Assembly: GCA_038030265.1 (NCBI GenBank)
Contig: CM075937.1
Span: forward strand, 36,870,198 to 36,934,197
Direction of reading: 5' to 3'
DNA from: Corythucha ciliata
Taxonomy: Eukaryota; Arthropoda; Insecta; Hemiptera; Tingidae
Length of the DNA: 64,000 bases
Both the position numbers and the translations under genes were made by a program. How positions within the stretch are numbered: position 1 is the stretch's first letter; each line of letters opens with the position of its first letter. Below, piece after piece: positions 1 to 11,075 of the stretch. The notes under the pieces were generated by a model. The model was not told the origin of the DNA. It was given only the letters and a program-made list of their open reading frames with translations, and ran no database searches.

Positions 1-730
1 AGACGAATCCACAAAATTTAGTTTTGTACGAGCGAAAATCCGTGAAACTGGGGTTTGAGTTGGACCCACCAGACCATCCACCAGACGTTACAAGTAGGAA
101 CTGAACACAGGACAATTTTTGACAATGAGCCCGGACGTTCTGAAAAGTAGGACATGTCCAGGGAAAGTAGGACGTCTGGTCAACCTAACTTTACGACAGA
201 ATCATTGAATCTAAATCAAAATCCCTATTAGAATGAATTGTGAAAGAAAAGTGAGCACGCGAGGAAAAACAAATTGGAATATGGGGCAAAATTTTTGCCC
301 GTCCAAGAAATCATATTTTGGAAATAATTTTCCAGTTTCTTGCCAGTTTCGGGGGCTGAAGCGCAATTTTATTATTCAAAAAGATTCGAAAAAAATGATT
401 TCTAGGATTCCAGGCAAATTTTTCCGGGATTTTTAATCCCGTAGAAATCATATATGGGCTAAAGTAGCGAGTTATAGGGTGAGGAGAGTGTGATTTCGTG
501 AGGCGGAAAATAGGCTATCGGGATAACTTCCCAGCCAGAAGTCAAATTTTCAGAGCACATTGCCAACTTCTTAGTGCAATAGCACTTGTCTATTGCCACT
601 TCTTAGTGCAATAGACACTTCCAGATCCAGGAGACATTTTAGTTACTTTTTCGGGCTAAATTAATGGCTTCTTTTAGGGATTCTTTGAGAAAATGACCTT
701 GTTTGTTTTGTAAAGTTATGTTTTGGAGCT
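1..730. other. Gene-free stretch with dispersed repeat fragments
   Basis: No exon is supported. Bases 55-180 (CCACCAGACGTTACAAG, then AATGAGCCCGGACGTTCTG and repeated AAGTAGGAC) recur in diverged form at about 42135-42265, so this is a dispersed repeat. If OSGEP is intact, its remaining exons must lie to the left of base 1 and this stretch would be intron. Confidence 0.5.
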
Positions 731-735
731 AAATA

Positions 736-960
736 TTACCAGAATTCCAAAACCCTCAATTCAGGGACTACCCTGTTTGCCATAGCCGGACGCGAGAACC
801 GTGGGGTCAAAACGGCAACTGGTGGGGCTACGCTTGCCACTGGCCCCACAAGCACGGTTGAGAGAGCTGTTGGGGATATAAGATACACCAGGCATTCAGA
901 AGAAATTGCACTATACGTTTCTAGTGCTTTTGAATGTATAAAGAGCAAAAAGAGAAAAAA
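736..960. repeat. GC-rich fragment with a short inverted repeat
   Basis: This block is richer in GC than its surroundings. It has an internal inverted repeat (CCGTGGGG near 800, CCCCAC then CACGG near 845). Frames are open on both strands for about 40-70 codons with no recognisable protein. It could be a transposon remnant; no gene is claimed. Confidence 0.3.
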
Positions 961-1960
961 ATGTAATTGAACATTGGTCCTCCTTAATCTCGGGGTGGGA
1001 AGTCTCGTTCTTCCATAAATACGCCCATTGCTGCGCTATAATTCACGACTACGAAATCTTCATTTGCACTGGTAAAAAGCAATAGAAGCTTGTTTTTCGC
1101 GAATAAACAACAGAGTTGCAGCTTATGAATCACTCAGACCATGCTAAACTTGAAAAATGCAGGCGGTAAAGCTCTTTAAAGTAGACAAAAATGAGTGTTT
1201 CATTTAGGTAATTAGTTTCAGCAGAATTTCTACACTGATCAACGGAGGGCCAGCAAGGCCGCTAACGTCGAGGCTTATTCTTGGACATCACGCAGAGCTG
1301 ATGAACAATTGATCTTCGTTTGAAAGAGTAAACCGCACGAAATTGGCTTTTCGTGTGAGCTAAACCCTCGAGATTGGGTTCAGTGCCCTTCAATCAATAA
1401 TCTGCAACTATTCCAAAGCGCTAAGCCCAACAAAATTTTATTTTCTTCTTCTCTAGAATTCTGGAAATTGCTTTTTGCAAAAATTGACCTTTTTTTCAAA
1501 GTCAGAACGGTGGATGAAATTGAGAAAATCCACGAGTTCAAACATTGTAATTTTGGACTGTTCCGCTCGTGAAATCGGGCAAGATCACGACTTGAGGTAT
1601 TTGGAAGCTAAAATCTTCGAAAAATTTCAGCTTTAGCCTGCTCGGCGCTAGAAACCGCGAATTTGGGCCATTTTGTGGCTCGAACCATTAAAATTTAGAT
1701 TTTGCCTGCTCGGGCAAAAAAATTGAGAAGCCACTTAGCCATTTAGTTTCCCGGTGTTCACGGGAAACTCCTGGGGCCGGAAAACAGGCAGGAATCACGG
1801 GGAGAACCACCCCTTCAAGGGCCCGTCTGATTAAAAATTCGGTTTTAGTTTCGGACTGCCCATGGAAAGAAACACCTAAATTAAGTCATTTTCACCCCTT
1901 CCCCTTCCAGTCGTTGTTAGGTGATCCTATTTGTAGGCAAGTTTTCTCAACGAGTTCCGG

Positions 1961-2105
1961 GGGGGTTGTAATAGAAAAGTGAAACACATGTTAGACGAGA
2001 TGAGATTTACTTTGACTGCTAAAATTTATGAACACACGGCTGTGAAATTCATTCTCATCTCGTCTCACACGTGTTTCACTTTTCTATTACAACCCTCCCC
2101 CCCCC
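1961..2105. repeat. Foldback (palindromic) element
   Basis: The left arm reads GTTGTAATAGAAAAGTGAAA then GACGAGATGAGA. The right arm is its reverse complement (TCTCATCTCGTCT then TTTCACTTTTCTATTACAAC). The arms are about 50 bp around a short spacer and end in G-run and C-run tracts. This is a MITE-like foldback; no target duplication is clear. Confidence 0.75.
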
Positions 2106-2279
2106 TCCCCGATCTGAGTCAAACATTTCTCCCATAACTATTTGTACGACGATGCGATGATTTTTGTTAAAACACTGCTGGACAATTTCTCTGGATTTGG
2201 CGGGAATAGTCAAAATAGTCACTTACACAGCCGGAAAAGATTTTCACCGGTCAAATGCCCAACACTAGAAATAACCGTA

Positions 2280-2870
2280 AAATGTAAGTTTTGAGTTTGT
2301 AGGCCCTACATAGCCAAGAAATTGATGTTTCAGGGCTAAAATCTACGAAGTTGTAAGTTTTTGTTGATAAACTGCAGTAAACAGCGAGTTCCTAGGAAAA
2401 GTCGCCACGAAATTGCACATTTCGTGGGATATGTGGCCACGATATAATTATAAATTATATATTAATTTAATTGATTTAATATGATATTGTAATGATATTA
2501 TAATTAATGTAGTTGTGACTACTCGACTAATTGTTTAATTTATAATTAAAACGACACAACAAAAGCAAATGTTAAATCAATTACAGAGGATAATGGCCGC
2601 AAAATTGCTCGGCGAAATTTCAGTTATGAGGGATACCTTGAAGTTGTAAGTTTCGGAGGATTAACTACATAAACGGATAAAAAGCCGGGAAATTAAATAT
2701 TTTTGAGGATAATTAGGCGCAGTCGCGGAATTGCCGGTTTTGAATAATAACCATCCGTGAGTGAAATTGTTAGTTTGGGGGATAAATAGCCATGACATTG
2801 TTAGTCATGGAGGATATTAGACGCGAAAATGCATCGGTGGAGAGGGCGGGGATATCCGCTCTAGTTTCGA
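2280..2870. repeat. Degenerate ~30-bp tandem repeat, family D
   Basis: Diverged units resemble AAATTGTAAGTTTTGGAGG followed by ATAAATAGCC, repeating about every 30-60 bp. An AT-rich insertion occupies about 2440-2560. The same family recurs at about 5280-5460. No coding potential is seen. Confidence 0.55.
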
Positions 2871-2939
2871 GGGATACATAGTATGGGCGTAGCCAGAGGG
2901 GGCAGTTGCCCCCCTCCAGATACCATCAAAAAGTCAACA

Positions 2940-4700
2940 TTTTCGCAGGCTCAGCAATAAATCAATTTCTCGGATTTCAGTCACTAAAACACCAATTTCG
3001 CGCGGTTTTTTTGTGCTAAAACCCCAACGTCGTGGGTTGGCTTATAATTAAAAAACAACTTTCGTGGTTTTTGCTCTCTACAAACCATTTTTGAAGCTCT
3101 GCATCATTAAAACCCGTAATTTCGGTTTAAAAGTCAGTCGGTTTGGAGAAAAAAATGCGTTGAATTTTATGCAAAGAAGGCCGAGATGGTGAAATTCACC
3201 ATAAGACACCAATTTTCCTGAATTTCCTGGCAAAAAAAAAAAAACCCTGATCTGGCTCACTGAAAAATAAATTTCTCCCAATTCGCTATCTTAAAAAAAT
3301 CAATTTCGCGGATATTTTGTTCTATGAAACGCACGCGGTGCTAGAATTCAAAGAACGTTATCGCTGAGTTTGTGTCCTGAAAACCCAATTTAGCTGGTTT
3401 GGATCACTGAAAACCCCAATTTCCCCGGTTTCGCTCCCTTAAACACTAATTTTCCTGATTTTCTTATCTAAAAATATAAATTGTCCCGGATCTGGCTTAC
3501 TGAATTCCTCAGGTTTCGCTCACTAAAAAACCAACTTTGCGGATTTTTCTCACACAAAAAAAAAAAAATAAAATAAAATAATAATAATAATAATAATAAT
3601 AGTAATAATAATAAAAAAATAAACACTTTCGCGTGCGAGTCGGGTTCACTGAAAAATCAGTTTTACGGATTTTTGTTTCTGACAAACCAATTTCGCGAGG
3701 CCGCTTAATTCAGGGACTTATTTCGCTGATTTTTAACAGGTTTGACTCACTAAAAAATCAATTTCTTGGATTTCGCTCTCTAACAATCATATTTCGCCGA
3801 TTTTTATCCCCCCCCCCCCAGATCTGCTCTGAAAAATAAATTTATCGAATTTTTCTCACTGAAAAAACAATTTCGTGGATTATTGTTGCAAGCAAAATAT
3901 TTTCGGGGATTTTGGTTGCTAGCAAACCAATTTCGTGGGTTTTTGATGCTTGCAAACGAATTTCGTGGGGTGACCGAATTCAGAGATGATTTCGCTGTTT
4001 CTGCGCACTAAAAACCTATTTAAGCTGATATGAATCACTAAAAAACCAGTATCTCGGTTCTTGTGAAGAACCAATCTCGTTGGGTTGCCTAATTCAAAAA
4101 CCCAATTTCTCAGATAAATCATAATGAAAACAATAAAAAAAAAACCTTTTCGCGGATCTGTCTCCAAAAAAAAAAAAACCTGCACTTTCGCCAGTTCCAC
4201 TTGCTGAAGAACCATTTTGGTGGGTCTAACTCTAAACAAAATTGCGGATTTGCGTGGATGGCAATCTACTTTCGTGGTGATGCGTCATTCAAAAACAAAT
4301 TTCGCGGATTATGCTCACGAATACGCCATCAACCGACAATAATATTGCCGCTTCTGCGAGCTGAAAAACCATTTTCGTGAGTTTACAAAAAGAAGAAGAA
4401 CAAGAAGAAAAAAAAAACATTTTCATGGGTTTCGGCTCGCTGTAAACCCCGATTTCGCTTGGTTGCCTTTTTCAAAAACGTTACGATTACATGAATTTTG
4501 CACACTTATAAAAAACTACCCGGGTGTACACTAATTACCCGGGTTTTTCTTCCTGTAGAGTAGAGAACCATTCTCGCAGGCATTGCTCAGACCTCAATTT
4601 CCTTGTAGAATTACAATTTTAACTGCCTCGTTCAAATTATCTGTTTCACAGATTTGGCTCACTAGAAAACTATTATTTTTCAAGTTCTGGCTTCACGATA
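2940..4700. repeat. Degenerate ~30-bp tandem repeat, family A (forward)
   Basis: A long run of imperfect units reads approximately AATTTCGCGGATTTTGGCTC then ACTAAAAAACC, spaced near 30 bp. A poly-A and ATA/AAT microsatellite interrupts it at about 3548-3625. Short open frames here are products of the repeat. The family recurs many times in the window, in both orientations. Confidence 0.75.
3548..3625. repeat. A-rich tract and (AAT)n microsatellite
   Basis: An A-run is followed by AAATA units and then about fifteen ATA/AAT triplets, with single interruptions (GTA, AAAAAAA). Confidence 0.9.
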
Positions 4701-4719
4701 AAATAAATTCAACTTTGCT

Positions 4720-5640
4720 CCGTCATGACGTCGGAGGGAGGGGATACCAGCTCCTTCGTTCCCAATCCCTTTCCTATAATCCTATAATACTCGCTTGTTG
4801 CGGGGACTGTAACTTGGCAGTCTACAGGCCTGTGTGAGCTCCTGACGATTAACAACCCCCCTCCCCCACGGTCACAATGATAGAAGGGTCCTGTTTAGGG
4901 GGCTAAAATACCGCAATTTACCGTCTCAGGGAACGAAATTCGAAGTTTAGCTACAACAGTATCACCTTTGGGGGAAAAAGATGTTAGTTTTTGGACAGAA
5001 AGACCGGAATAGAAGGCTACAAACGACAGTTTTCCAGCAGATTTAGTTTTTGACGGATAGTGACCGTTTCTGTGCCAATAATTCAGTTTCTGATGACCGT
5101 CAATTGACGATTGTCAGCTTCGAACCCCCGATATAAAGCCTGGAAAAAGGCAATGATGTATCTGACATCTGACATGAAGGCTGATGGCTACGCCCCAGAT
5201 ACACAGAAGTGAAACTGGAAGTTTTAGAGGCCATTCGGGGGTCCACAGGCTATATCAATAGCACTAAATTGAAGATTAGAAGCCACGGCATTGCAAGTTG
5301 TGGAATATATTCAGTCATCACGAAATATTAAGTTTTGGAGGATAAATAGCCGGGAAATTGCAGGTTCGGGGGATAAATAACTCCGTCGATAAATTGCCAG
5401 TTTTGGAGGTTATAGGGAATACTCAGCCGTAAAGTTGCGAGTTCGGTGGATGAAAATAGCACCGAGGCCGAGCATTTAGTATTGGAAATTGGACAAAACT
5501 CCTATAAAGGATTGACTTTTTACATTCCACCTCTATGACATGGGGCGATTTCTCCAAAATAACGAAACCGTTGGTCCCGTCACCGAAAGTAACGCCGTTA
5601 GTAACAGAGTAACTTGTTACTGACAAGCTCTGGCTTCATT
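4720..5640. other. Repeat-rich stretch downstream of OSGEP exon 3
   Basis: Bases 4720-4880 (GACGTCGGAGGGAGGGG, CTCCTTCGTTCCC) belong to a dispersed family also seen inverted near 25330-25520 and, in part, near 28075-28230. Bases 5280-5460 are family D units. No OSGEP exon 4 (expected to begin after the VSGG motif) can be found here. Confidence 0.5.
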
Positions 5641-5647
5641 AACTCAC

Positions 5648-6185
5648 CTCCGCTTACGTAAAGAACTGTAGGGTTGTCACATTGTGTGATGACTCTGCCC
5701 ATCTCAATATCTTGACCAACTAGTTAAGGTACACGTAGCACGTCTAATAGTACAGGTATTTCTTAAAAGCACAAGGATACGACCAATACAGTGGTTGACA
5801 CCAACGATGGGTTTCCCCCAGATCTGAGCAAGAGTTCGAGCGACGACGGCCACTGACACCAAGGGTGCCCCCATTCCTGGTCCTTTCGTGTAGCACACTA
5901 CGTCCAAGTCCTCGGGTCTGATTCCGGCGACTTTGAGAGCTTCTTTGATCAGTTGAACAACATGTGTGCGATGGTGCTGAGCTGTTTCTTTCGGCAGAAA
6001 GCCTATGGAAACGGTTTGGTTGTCAAGAAAGAAAGATTCTGCATTACATCGAGAGACTGCGATCTTATACCTTCACCGGGTGGTGTAATGTACGTTTTTC
6101 GACAGTTGGACAGAACTTCACCGTCTTTCACAACACCAACGCCTAATTTGTTGGCACTTCCTTCAAGACCCAGAGCCACTACCAT
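5648..6185 (-). CDS. OSGEP: OSGEP / Kae1 tRNA threonylcarbamoyladenosine synthase, first three exons
   Basis: Catalytic subunit of the KEOPS complex, which transfers threonylcarbamoyl to adenosine 37 of ANN-decoding tRNAs (t6A). Coding exons are 6185-6071, 6002-5781 and 5710-5648, separated by GT-AG introns of 68 and 70 bp; phases join correctly and give 133 complete codons. Recognisable blocks are the N-terminal [20 protein letters not shown], the Kae1 segment [20 protein letters not shown], and the metal-binding HxxxH motif (His109 and His113) in VNHCIGH followed by IEMGR. The protein stops at LYVSGG with a good GTGAGT donor. The family is about 335 residues, so roughly 60% is missing: either the next intron runs past base 1 (over 5.6 kb) or the gene is broken. 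The start is the first ATG and aligns with the human N-terminus. Confidence 0.95.
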
Positions 6186-6359
6186 TTTTCAAAGAATACA
6201 AAGAAGCCCAAACAAGAAAAATCGCGCTTGAGTGATAACTTGTCAGCGGATCTTCGCCGGCTTATCAGTCGGATGTCTTCCTCGTTGTTTACATATATCT
6301 CAGACGCCGAAATTCTTCCCCCGTGCCTTTTTCCTGACCAGTTTTGATTAACTGCTTTA
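6186..6359. promoter_or_regulatory. Probable bidirectional promoter between OSGEP and AIRIM-like gene
   Basis: Only 174 bp separate the two start codons, which point away from each other, so both genes probably share this promoter. No TATA box stands out. The role is inferred from the gene arrangement alone. Confidence 0.6.
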
Positions 6360-7084
6360 ATGGTAAACGCTCTGACAAAAGCGTTTCAAGAATTTTTCAA
6401 AATTCTCCCAGAAACTGTTTCGGTGTACAAATCGGTGTCGGTTAAGAGTGAGCCAGTTTTGAAAGCACTGCGGAATGCGTCGGAGCAGTTCTCATCGGTC
6501 GAAGCGTTCGTTTTTATTTTTTCTACATTTTTATTTGAACGTGTTTCAATTATCTTCATTTTTAAGGATCCTGCAAAATTCTGAAGACAAAAAAGATTGG
6601 GAACTTTTGTGGTGTCACGTTGTTGCGGCTCTTGAAAGAGAATTAACTCAGTTGCATGCCTATAAGTAACCAAAACTATGGTTTGCGTGTTGTGTGTGTG
6701 ATTCTCACGTTTGCATTCATGTGCATAGGGATGAGCTGGACTGTGTGAGGCAAAGAGTTGAATCCAAATTTGAGGACCTGGAGAAGTCCTATTTCAAAAA
6801 TAGGGCGGATCGGCTGGTGGATGTCGATGGTGCACTACCTCCTGTTTGTAGGCTTATAGAAATCGCTGAAGATTTCTGGAGATTTATCCACGTGTCGTAT
6901 CCTTTTACTGGTGTCAGAAAACTTCTGGATGAACAGAAAATAATCGTCCTTATCCAACGTTTCCAGTCTTCTGAAAATAAGTGTTGCGATGTTGCATCTG
7001 AACTACTCTGATCAGTCGTCCATTGAGGGCTTGATTAATGCTTGGAATAAATCACTTGAAATCCCGGAGGGCATTACAAGTTAG
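6360..7084 (+). CDS. AIRIM: Probable AIRIM (C1orf109-like) AFG2-interacting ribosome maturation factor
   Basis: Proposed exons are 6360-6505, 6567-6665, 6729-6893 and 6967-7084, with GT-AG introns of 61, 63 and 73 bp and consistent phases, giving 175 residues (human about 203). The similarity is distant but collinear along the chain: an N-terminal helical segment (VNALTKAFQEFF, ALRNASEQFSSVEA), a middle RDELDCVRQRVESKF-type region matching the human LLKVRDMVSSHVERVF segment, and a C-terminal SSIEGLINAW matching human LANIQALPKAW. In vertebrates the protein works with AFG2A, AFG2B and CINP in cytoplasmic pre-60S maturation. The third donor (GTCGTA) is weak, and an alternative A|GTTAGA donor at 7078 would change the last residue and add a short tail. 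Identification rests on remembered similarity, so it is moderate. Confidence 0.6.
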
Positions 7085-9789
7085 AAGATTTTGGTTTCAC
7101 GGGCCTAATAATTTGATGTGCGACTGACCGCAATGTTTACAGGTATTATGGCCGAGACAAACGCTCTGACTTCAAGCTGAACGAGTTTCTTCTGAGCTCT
7201 ACTTTTAATTATACGTTTATACCACTTGGGGTACCCCTTCCTTTCCACGCGAAAAGTTTGTATGAAGTAATCTACTCTCTGGTTGTTTTAATTTCGTATA
7301 AACTTTGTTCTGACCAAATTGCTCTGGAATCTCGAGCAGTTTGGTGTTCGTATAAGGACAGAAATTCTATTGTTTTGATGCGAATGGTCTGAATGCCTTG
7401 GTTGTATGGTTAAAAATCGTTTGCTGCGAGATAGAACAAAATCATCTACAAAAATCTGGCTTTGTCAAGTCCTTAGCCCTGTGCACATGCGCACTGAGAC
7501 ATATTTGTATTTGCTCAGGAATCTGATCAGGAAAAGGATATGTCAGGACGATTTAATTATCACTGGCAGCCACAGGTGTGATAGAGAAATAGAGCATACC
7601 TAGATATTGGAGGAAGCTGCGAAAAAATCAATCTAGTGGAGTTCTTCAAGCTAAAATTTAACTCCCTATAAAAGCATTTTTTGCTCAGGTCAGTTAAGCT
7701 GTTGTTGAGTTGCACTTTAATCTATCCAAAAAACAAATCTACATGAATTGTGTGTGTTATTTTTGAGCCTTTATATGCGGGGAGGAGCGGGGAGGGTGCC
7801 CTATGAGGTCCATAGAGATTTCTGCCCTAGCCTTGATAGGTGTACTAGGTCAATCGTGCTTGGAGTACTGAGCTGCTCTTGGCTTAATCCCCGGGCTGAT
7901 GTACTATAAGAGCCAGAATCAAGTGTAGCGCTGGAGGCTGATATGGTGTTGAGACCGAAACGAGTGTCAAGCACCCTGCACCTTCACGTTATAAATACGT
8001 TTAGCCGCTTTCAGCTGCCCTCATAATGTCGACACCCGCGTAAAAGAGCGTCACCAGATTGAGCCAAGAACGGCGCCATCGCGGAGGAGGTGTAAACCCT
8101 TCAAACCCTAATTCGGTTCGATTTTGGATTCCCTGTGTATCGAGAAACCTCAACGATACGCGATTTTGACCAATTTTAAATTTTGGCCAACCCGCCGACG
8201 GGTGATTTTTAAGGTCATTCATTCTGTTCCCGTCCAAAACTCTTCTAAGGGATCCTCACTCGTGCGGTGAAAATGAAACGTTTTCTTGGGTATCGAGGTC
8301 GGCGTGAACTGTTCTTAGGAAATGGACCTTCGGTAATCGTACAAAAGGTAAAGTGAACGTTTGGGTAAAAAATAATTCTTGAAAATAAGTTTTTTGCTTC
8401 TCCTGAAAAGTTGTTTATAATCAGTTAGGACCGACAATATGCTGTTCTTGCGGGCAAGTACGCAAAAAAAAAAAAAAAAAAAAATGGGAAAAAGCGCTAT
8501 TGTTCGTGGCTAAAACTGTTAATAAGCGTTCATTCGCAGTAACTCGATGAATCATCCAGATCAAAATTGAGAAAAAATCTCTGGTTCGCGTTGCATAGAT
8601 GCTAATTAATCGCTAGATTGAAGAAAAACCTCTATTTCGCTGTTCTTTGGTAAAATTGAGACGCGGCCCAGGTTCTGCTTTTCTGCAAGAGCTAAAAGGC
8701 TGTTAAAAAAAACGCAAGCAAACAGTAAACCCGCTAAGGCTATACAGTAGCAAAAAGTACGCTAATCGGCCCTAAAATTGATAAAAATGACAAATTCGCA
8801 GAAAATCTCCCATTCGCGGATAAAAGAGTGAAAATCCACTATTTCACAGCTAATTTTTCGAAAAACGCTAATTCACGACTGAAATTAAGAAGAATGGCTA
8901 ATTAGCTGCTAAAATTGGGACAAACGCTAATCCACGGTAAAAATTGAGAAAAATAGCTAATTCGAATTGATGAAATTGACAAAAAGCGCTAATTAGCGGC
9001 CAAACTCGGAAGAATCCTATTATGCGGGCACAACTGAAAATGATCGCTAAAATTGTGAAAAAGCCGATAATTTGCAGATAAAGTATTAAAAAAAATTAAT
9101 TCGCGGATACAAATGAAAAAAATTGGTGACTAATTCAAGGATAAAAATTGAGAAGAACGCTAATTCACGGCTAAAATTTAGGAAAACACAAATCCGAGGC
9201 TTCTGAAGTCAACTTCGGGCTTCGGGCCTAAAACTAAGAAAAACCTCTAGTGCGTAGCTAAATGTTGAAAAAAAATGTAAATGCGGGGCAAAAATAGTTC
9301 ATACACCGCACGGCCCGCCTCCCTTTAAAACCATCACTGGAGACACAAATGGGCCCTGAAAATCTGTTTCAGCGGAGATTTTTTGAATAGTTGTTCTTGT
9401 AGCAGGAGAAATGGACAACTTTTTTGGATTGAGAACAAACAGAAAATACCGCAGATTTAACGTTAAATCACTGTGATGAAGAATTATTCACGACTATCGC
9501 TAGAATTCTGAAATTCATGACAACCTTTTCCGCTCAGTGTGCTCCAGCAAAATCACCTTTTGATTTACGTGAATAGAAGCATTTCTCTCGAAGCCGAAGA
9601 CATTTTGCAGCGCTTTGCCAAAATCTCAAGCAATTTTGAATTTGCGCTATCTTTTTTTTTATGTTTTAATCTCGCATAGTGTTCATGAGAATCGTAATAA
9701 AATTCGTTTCAGTGCTTCACGATAACAATAATTGTCATTCAATCGAGTTCCTCCAGTAATCCTCCCCCCCAACATGGATTTAATTCTAA
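7085..9789. other. Intergenic stretch with no confident gene
   Basis: A stop-free frame runs from about 7144 to 7392, after an acceptor-like TTTACAG, but its phase does not fit the AIRIM-like exons; it may be 3' UTR. Bases 7600-8330 show nothing recognisable. Bases 8330-9310 are a tandem repeat listed separately. Confidence 0.5.
8330..9310. repeat. Degenerate ~30-bp tandem repeat, family B (forward)
   Basis: Imperfect units read approximately GCTAATTCGCGGCTAAAATT then GAGAAAAAC, about 29-31 bp apart, for roughly 1 kb. A pure A-run of about 20 lies near 8465. The same family appears at about 15225-15790 and inverted at about 23935-24460, 28530-29050, 29700-30430 and 47140-47640. Confidence 0.8.
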
Positions 9790-10392
9790 AGGTGCGTTTA
9801 CACTGCAGTGTCCCGCGAAACTTATAGCGTTCCCCATTTGCACAAAATTCTGCAACGGGGCTATTCATTTCCACCCGTCTTCTCCTTGAACATATGATTT
9901 AATTCAGTGAAGACGGGTGGAAATGAACTGCCCAAATGCAGAATTTTGTGCAAATGGGGAACGCTATTAATTTATGTCTCGACCAAAGTCATATGGAAAA
10001 CCAAGTCATTAAACTTTGCATTATTTGTATGTTAAAAAAATGAAGCGGTTCGTGGGTTGGGATTTTTGCTCCCGATACGTTGCGCTGCTCATTCAATTCA
10101 AAAATTATTCAAAAGCCAAGTGTTGAAAAAAAACATATGGTATCAAGATAGATATCACGCTACAACTTCAGACCGAAAATAAATATAATAATTTTTGTAT
10201 TTGGCGGGTTTTCTCCATTTTCCATTTTTTCTTAACGGGAGCGAAAATCCCAACCCAAAATAAAAAACATTTTTTTCTTCGAGTCTGAGGACTTGTTTTT
10301 CCATATGACTTTGGTTTACACCAAGGGAATTTGTTTCTGACACTAAATATCAAGCAATAAGTGTAGCGCGACACTTCAGTGCAAACGCACCT
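9790..10392. mobile_element. 603-bp MITE with TAA target duplication (Harbinger-like)
   Basis: The left end reads AGGTGCGTTTACACTGCAGT and the right end is its near-perfect reverse complement (ACTTCAGTGCAAACGCACCT). Both ends are flanked by TAA (9787-9789 and 10393-10395). The TAA target site fits PIF/Harbinger elements. There is no transposase frame, so the element is non-autonomous. It carries a second foldback element inside. Confidence 0.8.
9823..9970. mobile_element. Nested foldback element inside the 603-bp MITE
   Basis: The arms are TAGCGTTCCCCATTTGCACA at left and TGTGCAAATGGGGAACGCTA at right. The inner parts carry GAAATGA/TCATTTC and ACGGGTGG blocks. Related copies lie at about 22440-22555 and 54330-54477. 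Confidence 0.8.
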
Positions 10393-10530
10393 TAACGAAT
10401 GTTTTAATGACAGTTAAACGAGAAACGAATTTTAAACGTTTCAAGACAATGTTTCAATAACGTTTATTCCAAAAATATGTAATTAGTAAGCTTCTATAAA
10501 CATCATAATAACATTTTGTAACAAAACTTC

Positions 10531-10664
10531 GGCCCGTATTCATAGACATTTCTTAAACTTAAATTTCCCTAAGTGAACGTCTAAACAGATGATTTTTTTC
10601 CAACAACTGATTTGATTTTTACTTAGGAGAATTTTAACTTAAGTAGCGACTATGAATACGGGCC
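10531..10664. mobile_element. 134-bp MITE with GGCCCGTATTCATAG ends
   Basis: The ends are GGCCCGTATTCATAGAC and CTATGAATACGGGCC, forming terminal inverted repeats. The flanks are TTC on the left and TTA on the right, a possible mutated 3-bp duplication. No coding sequence. Confidence 0.75.
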
Positions 10665-10725
10665 TTAGACACCACTTCTCGTTTAAAAAACATTGTTTCT
10701 CAAATGTTTTTCGTCGAAATGTCGT

Positions 10726-10859
10726 ACATTGGAAAGAATACTGTCTGTTACAACTGAAAAAAGTTATTCTGGCCAATCCAGTTGGGATTAATGTAATTTA
10801 ATCCAAACTGGATAGGTCAGAAAAACTTTTTGGAGTTGTAACAGTATTCTTTCCAATGT
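10726..10859. mobile_element. 134-bp foldback MITE
   Basis: The ends are ACATTGGAAAGAATACTGT and ACAGTATTCTTTCCAATGT. Inner arms (GTTACAACTG and CCAATCCAGTT) also pair with the right half, so most of the element is one imperfect hairpin. Confidence 0.75.
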
Positions 10860-10969
10860 GCGATGTTCTGCCTTTAATTAAATATGAATAAAACGTTTTT
10901 TAAAGATCGTTTGTCTCTTTGGGACGTTGATGCACAAACGTTCAAAAAGCAATTTCGTGCTGTTGTTGG

Positions 10970-11075
10970 CTCTTCGGGTCGGCCGGCAAGTGACGTCAGC
11001 CCCACCGTCCAGTCATGGATGATGGGAGGGGAACCGCGATAAAACACTGGGCTTGCCGGAAGGTAATGCCTATTT
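10970..11075 (+). promoter_or_regulatory. Candidate REXO5 promoter with CRE and ETS-type motifs
   Basis: This GC-richer stretch holds a perfect cAMP-response-type palindrome TGACGTCA (10991-10998) and an ETS-type CCGGAAG (11056-11062) that runs directly into a GTAATG donor-like site. It lies about 500 bp upstream of the first supported REXO5 ATG, so a non-coding first exon here is plausible. The motifs are visible; the promoter role is inferred. Confidence 0.35.

Noticed and set aside
7143..7392. An extra terminal exon of the AIRIM-like gene (YYGRDKRSDFKLNEF..)
   Set aside because: It follows an acceptor-like site and looks protein-like, but the only donor available upstream gives the wrong phase, so it was left as possible 3' UTR.
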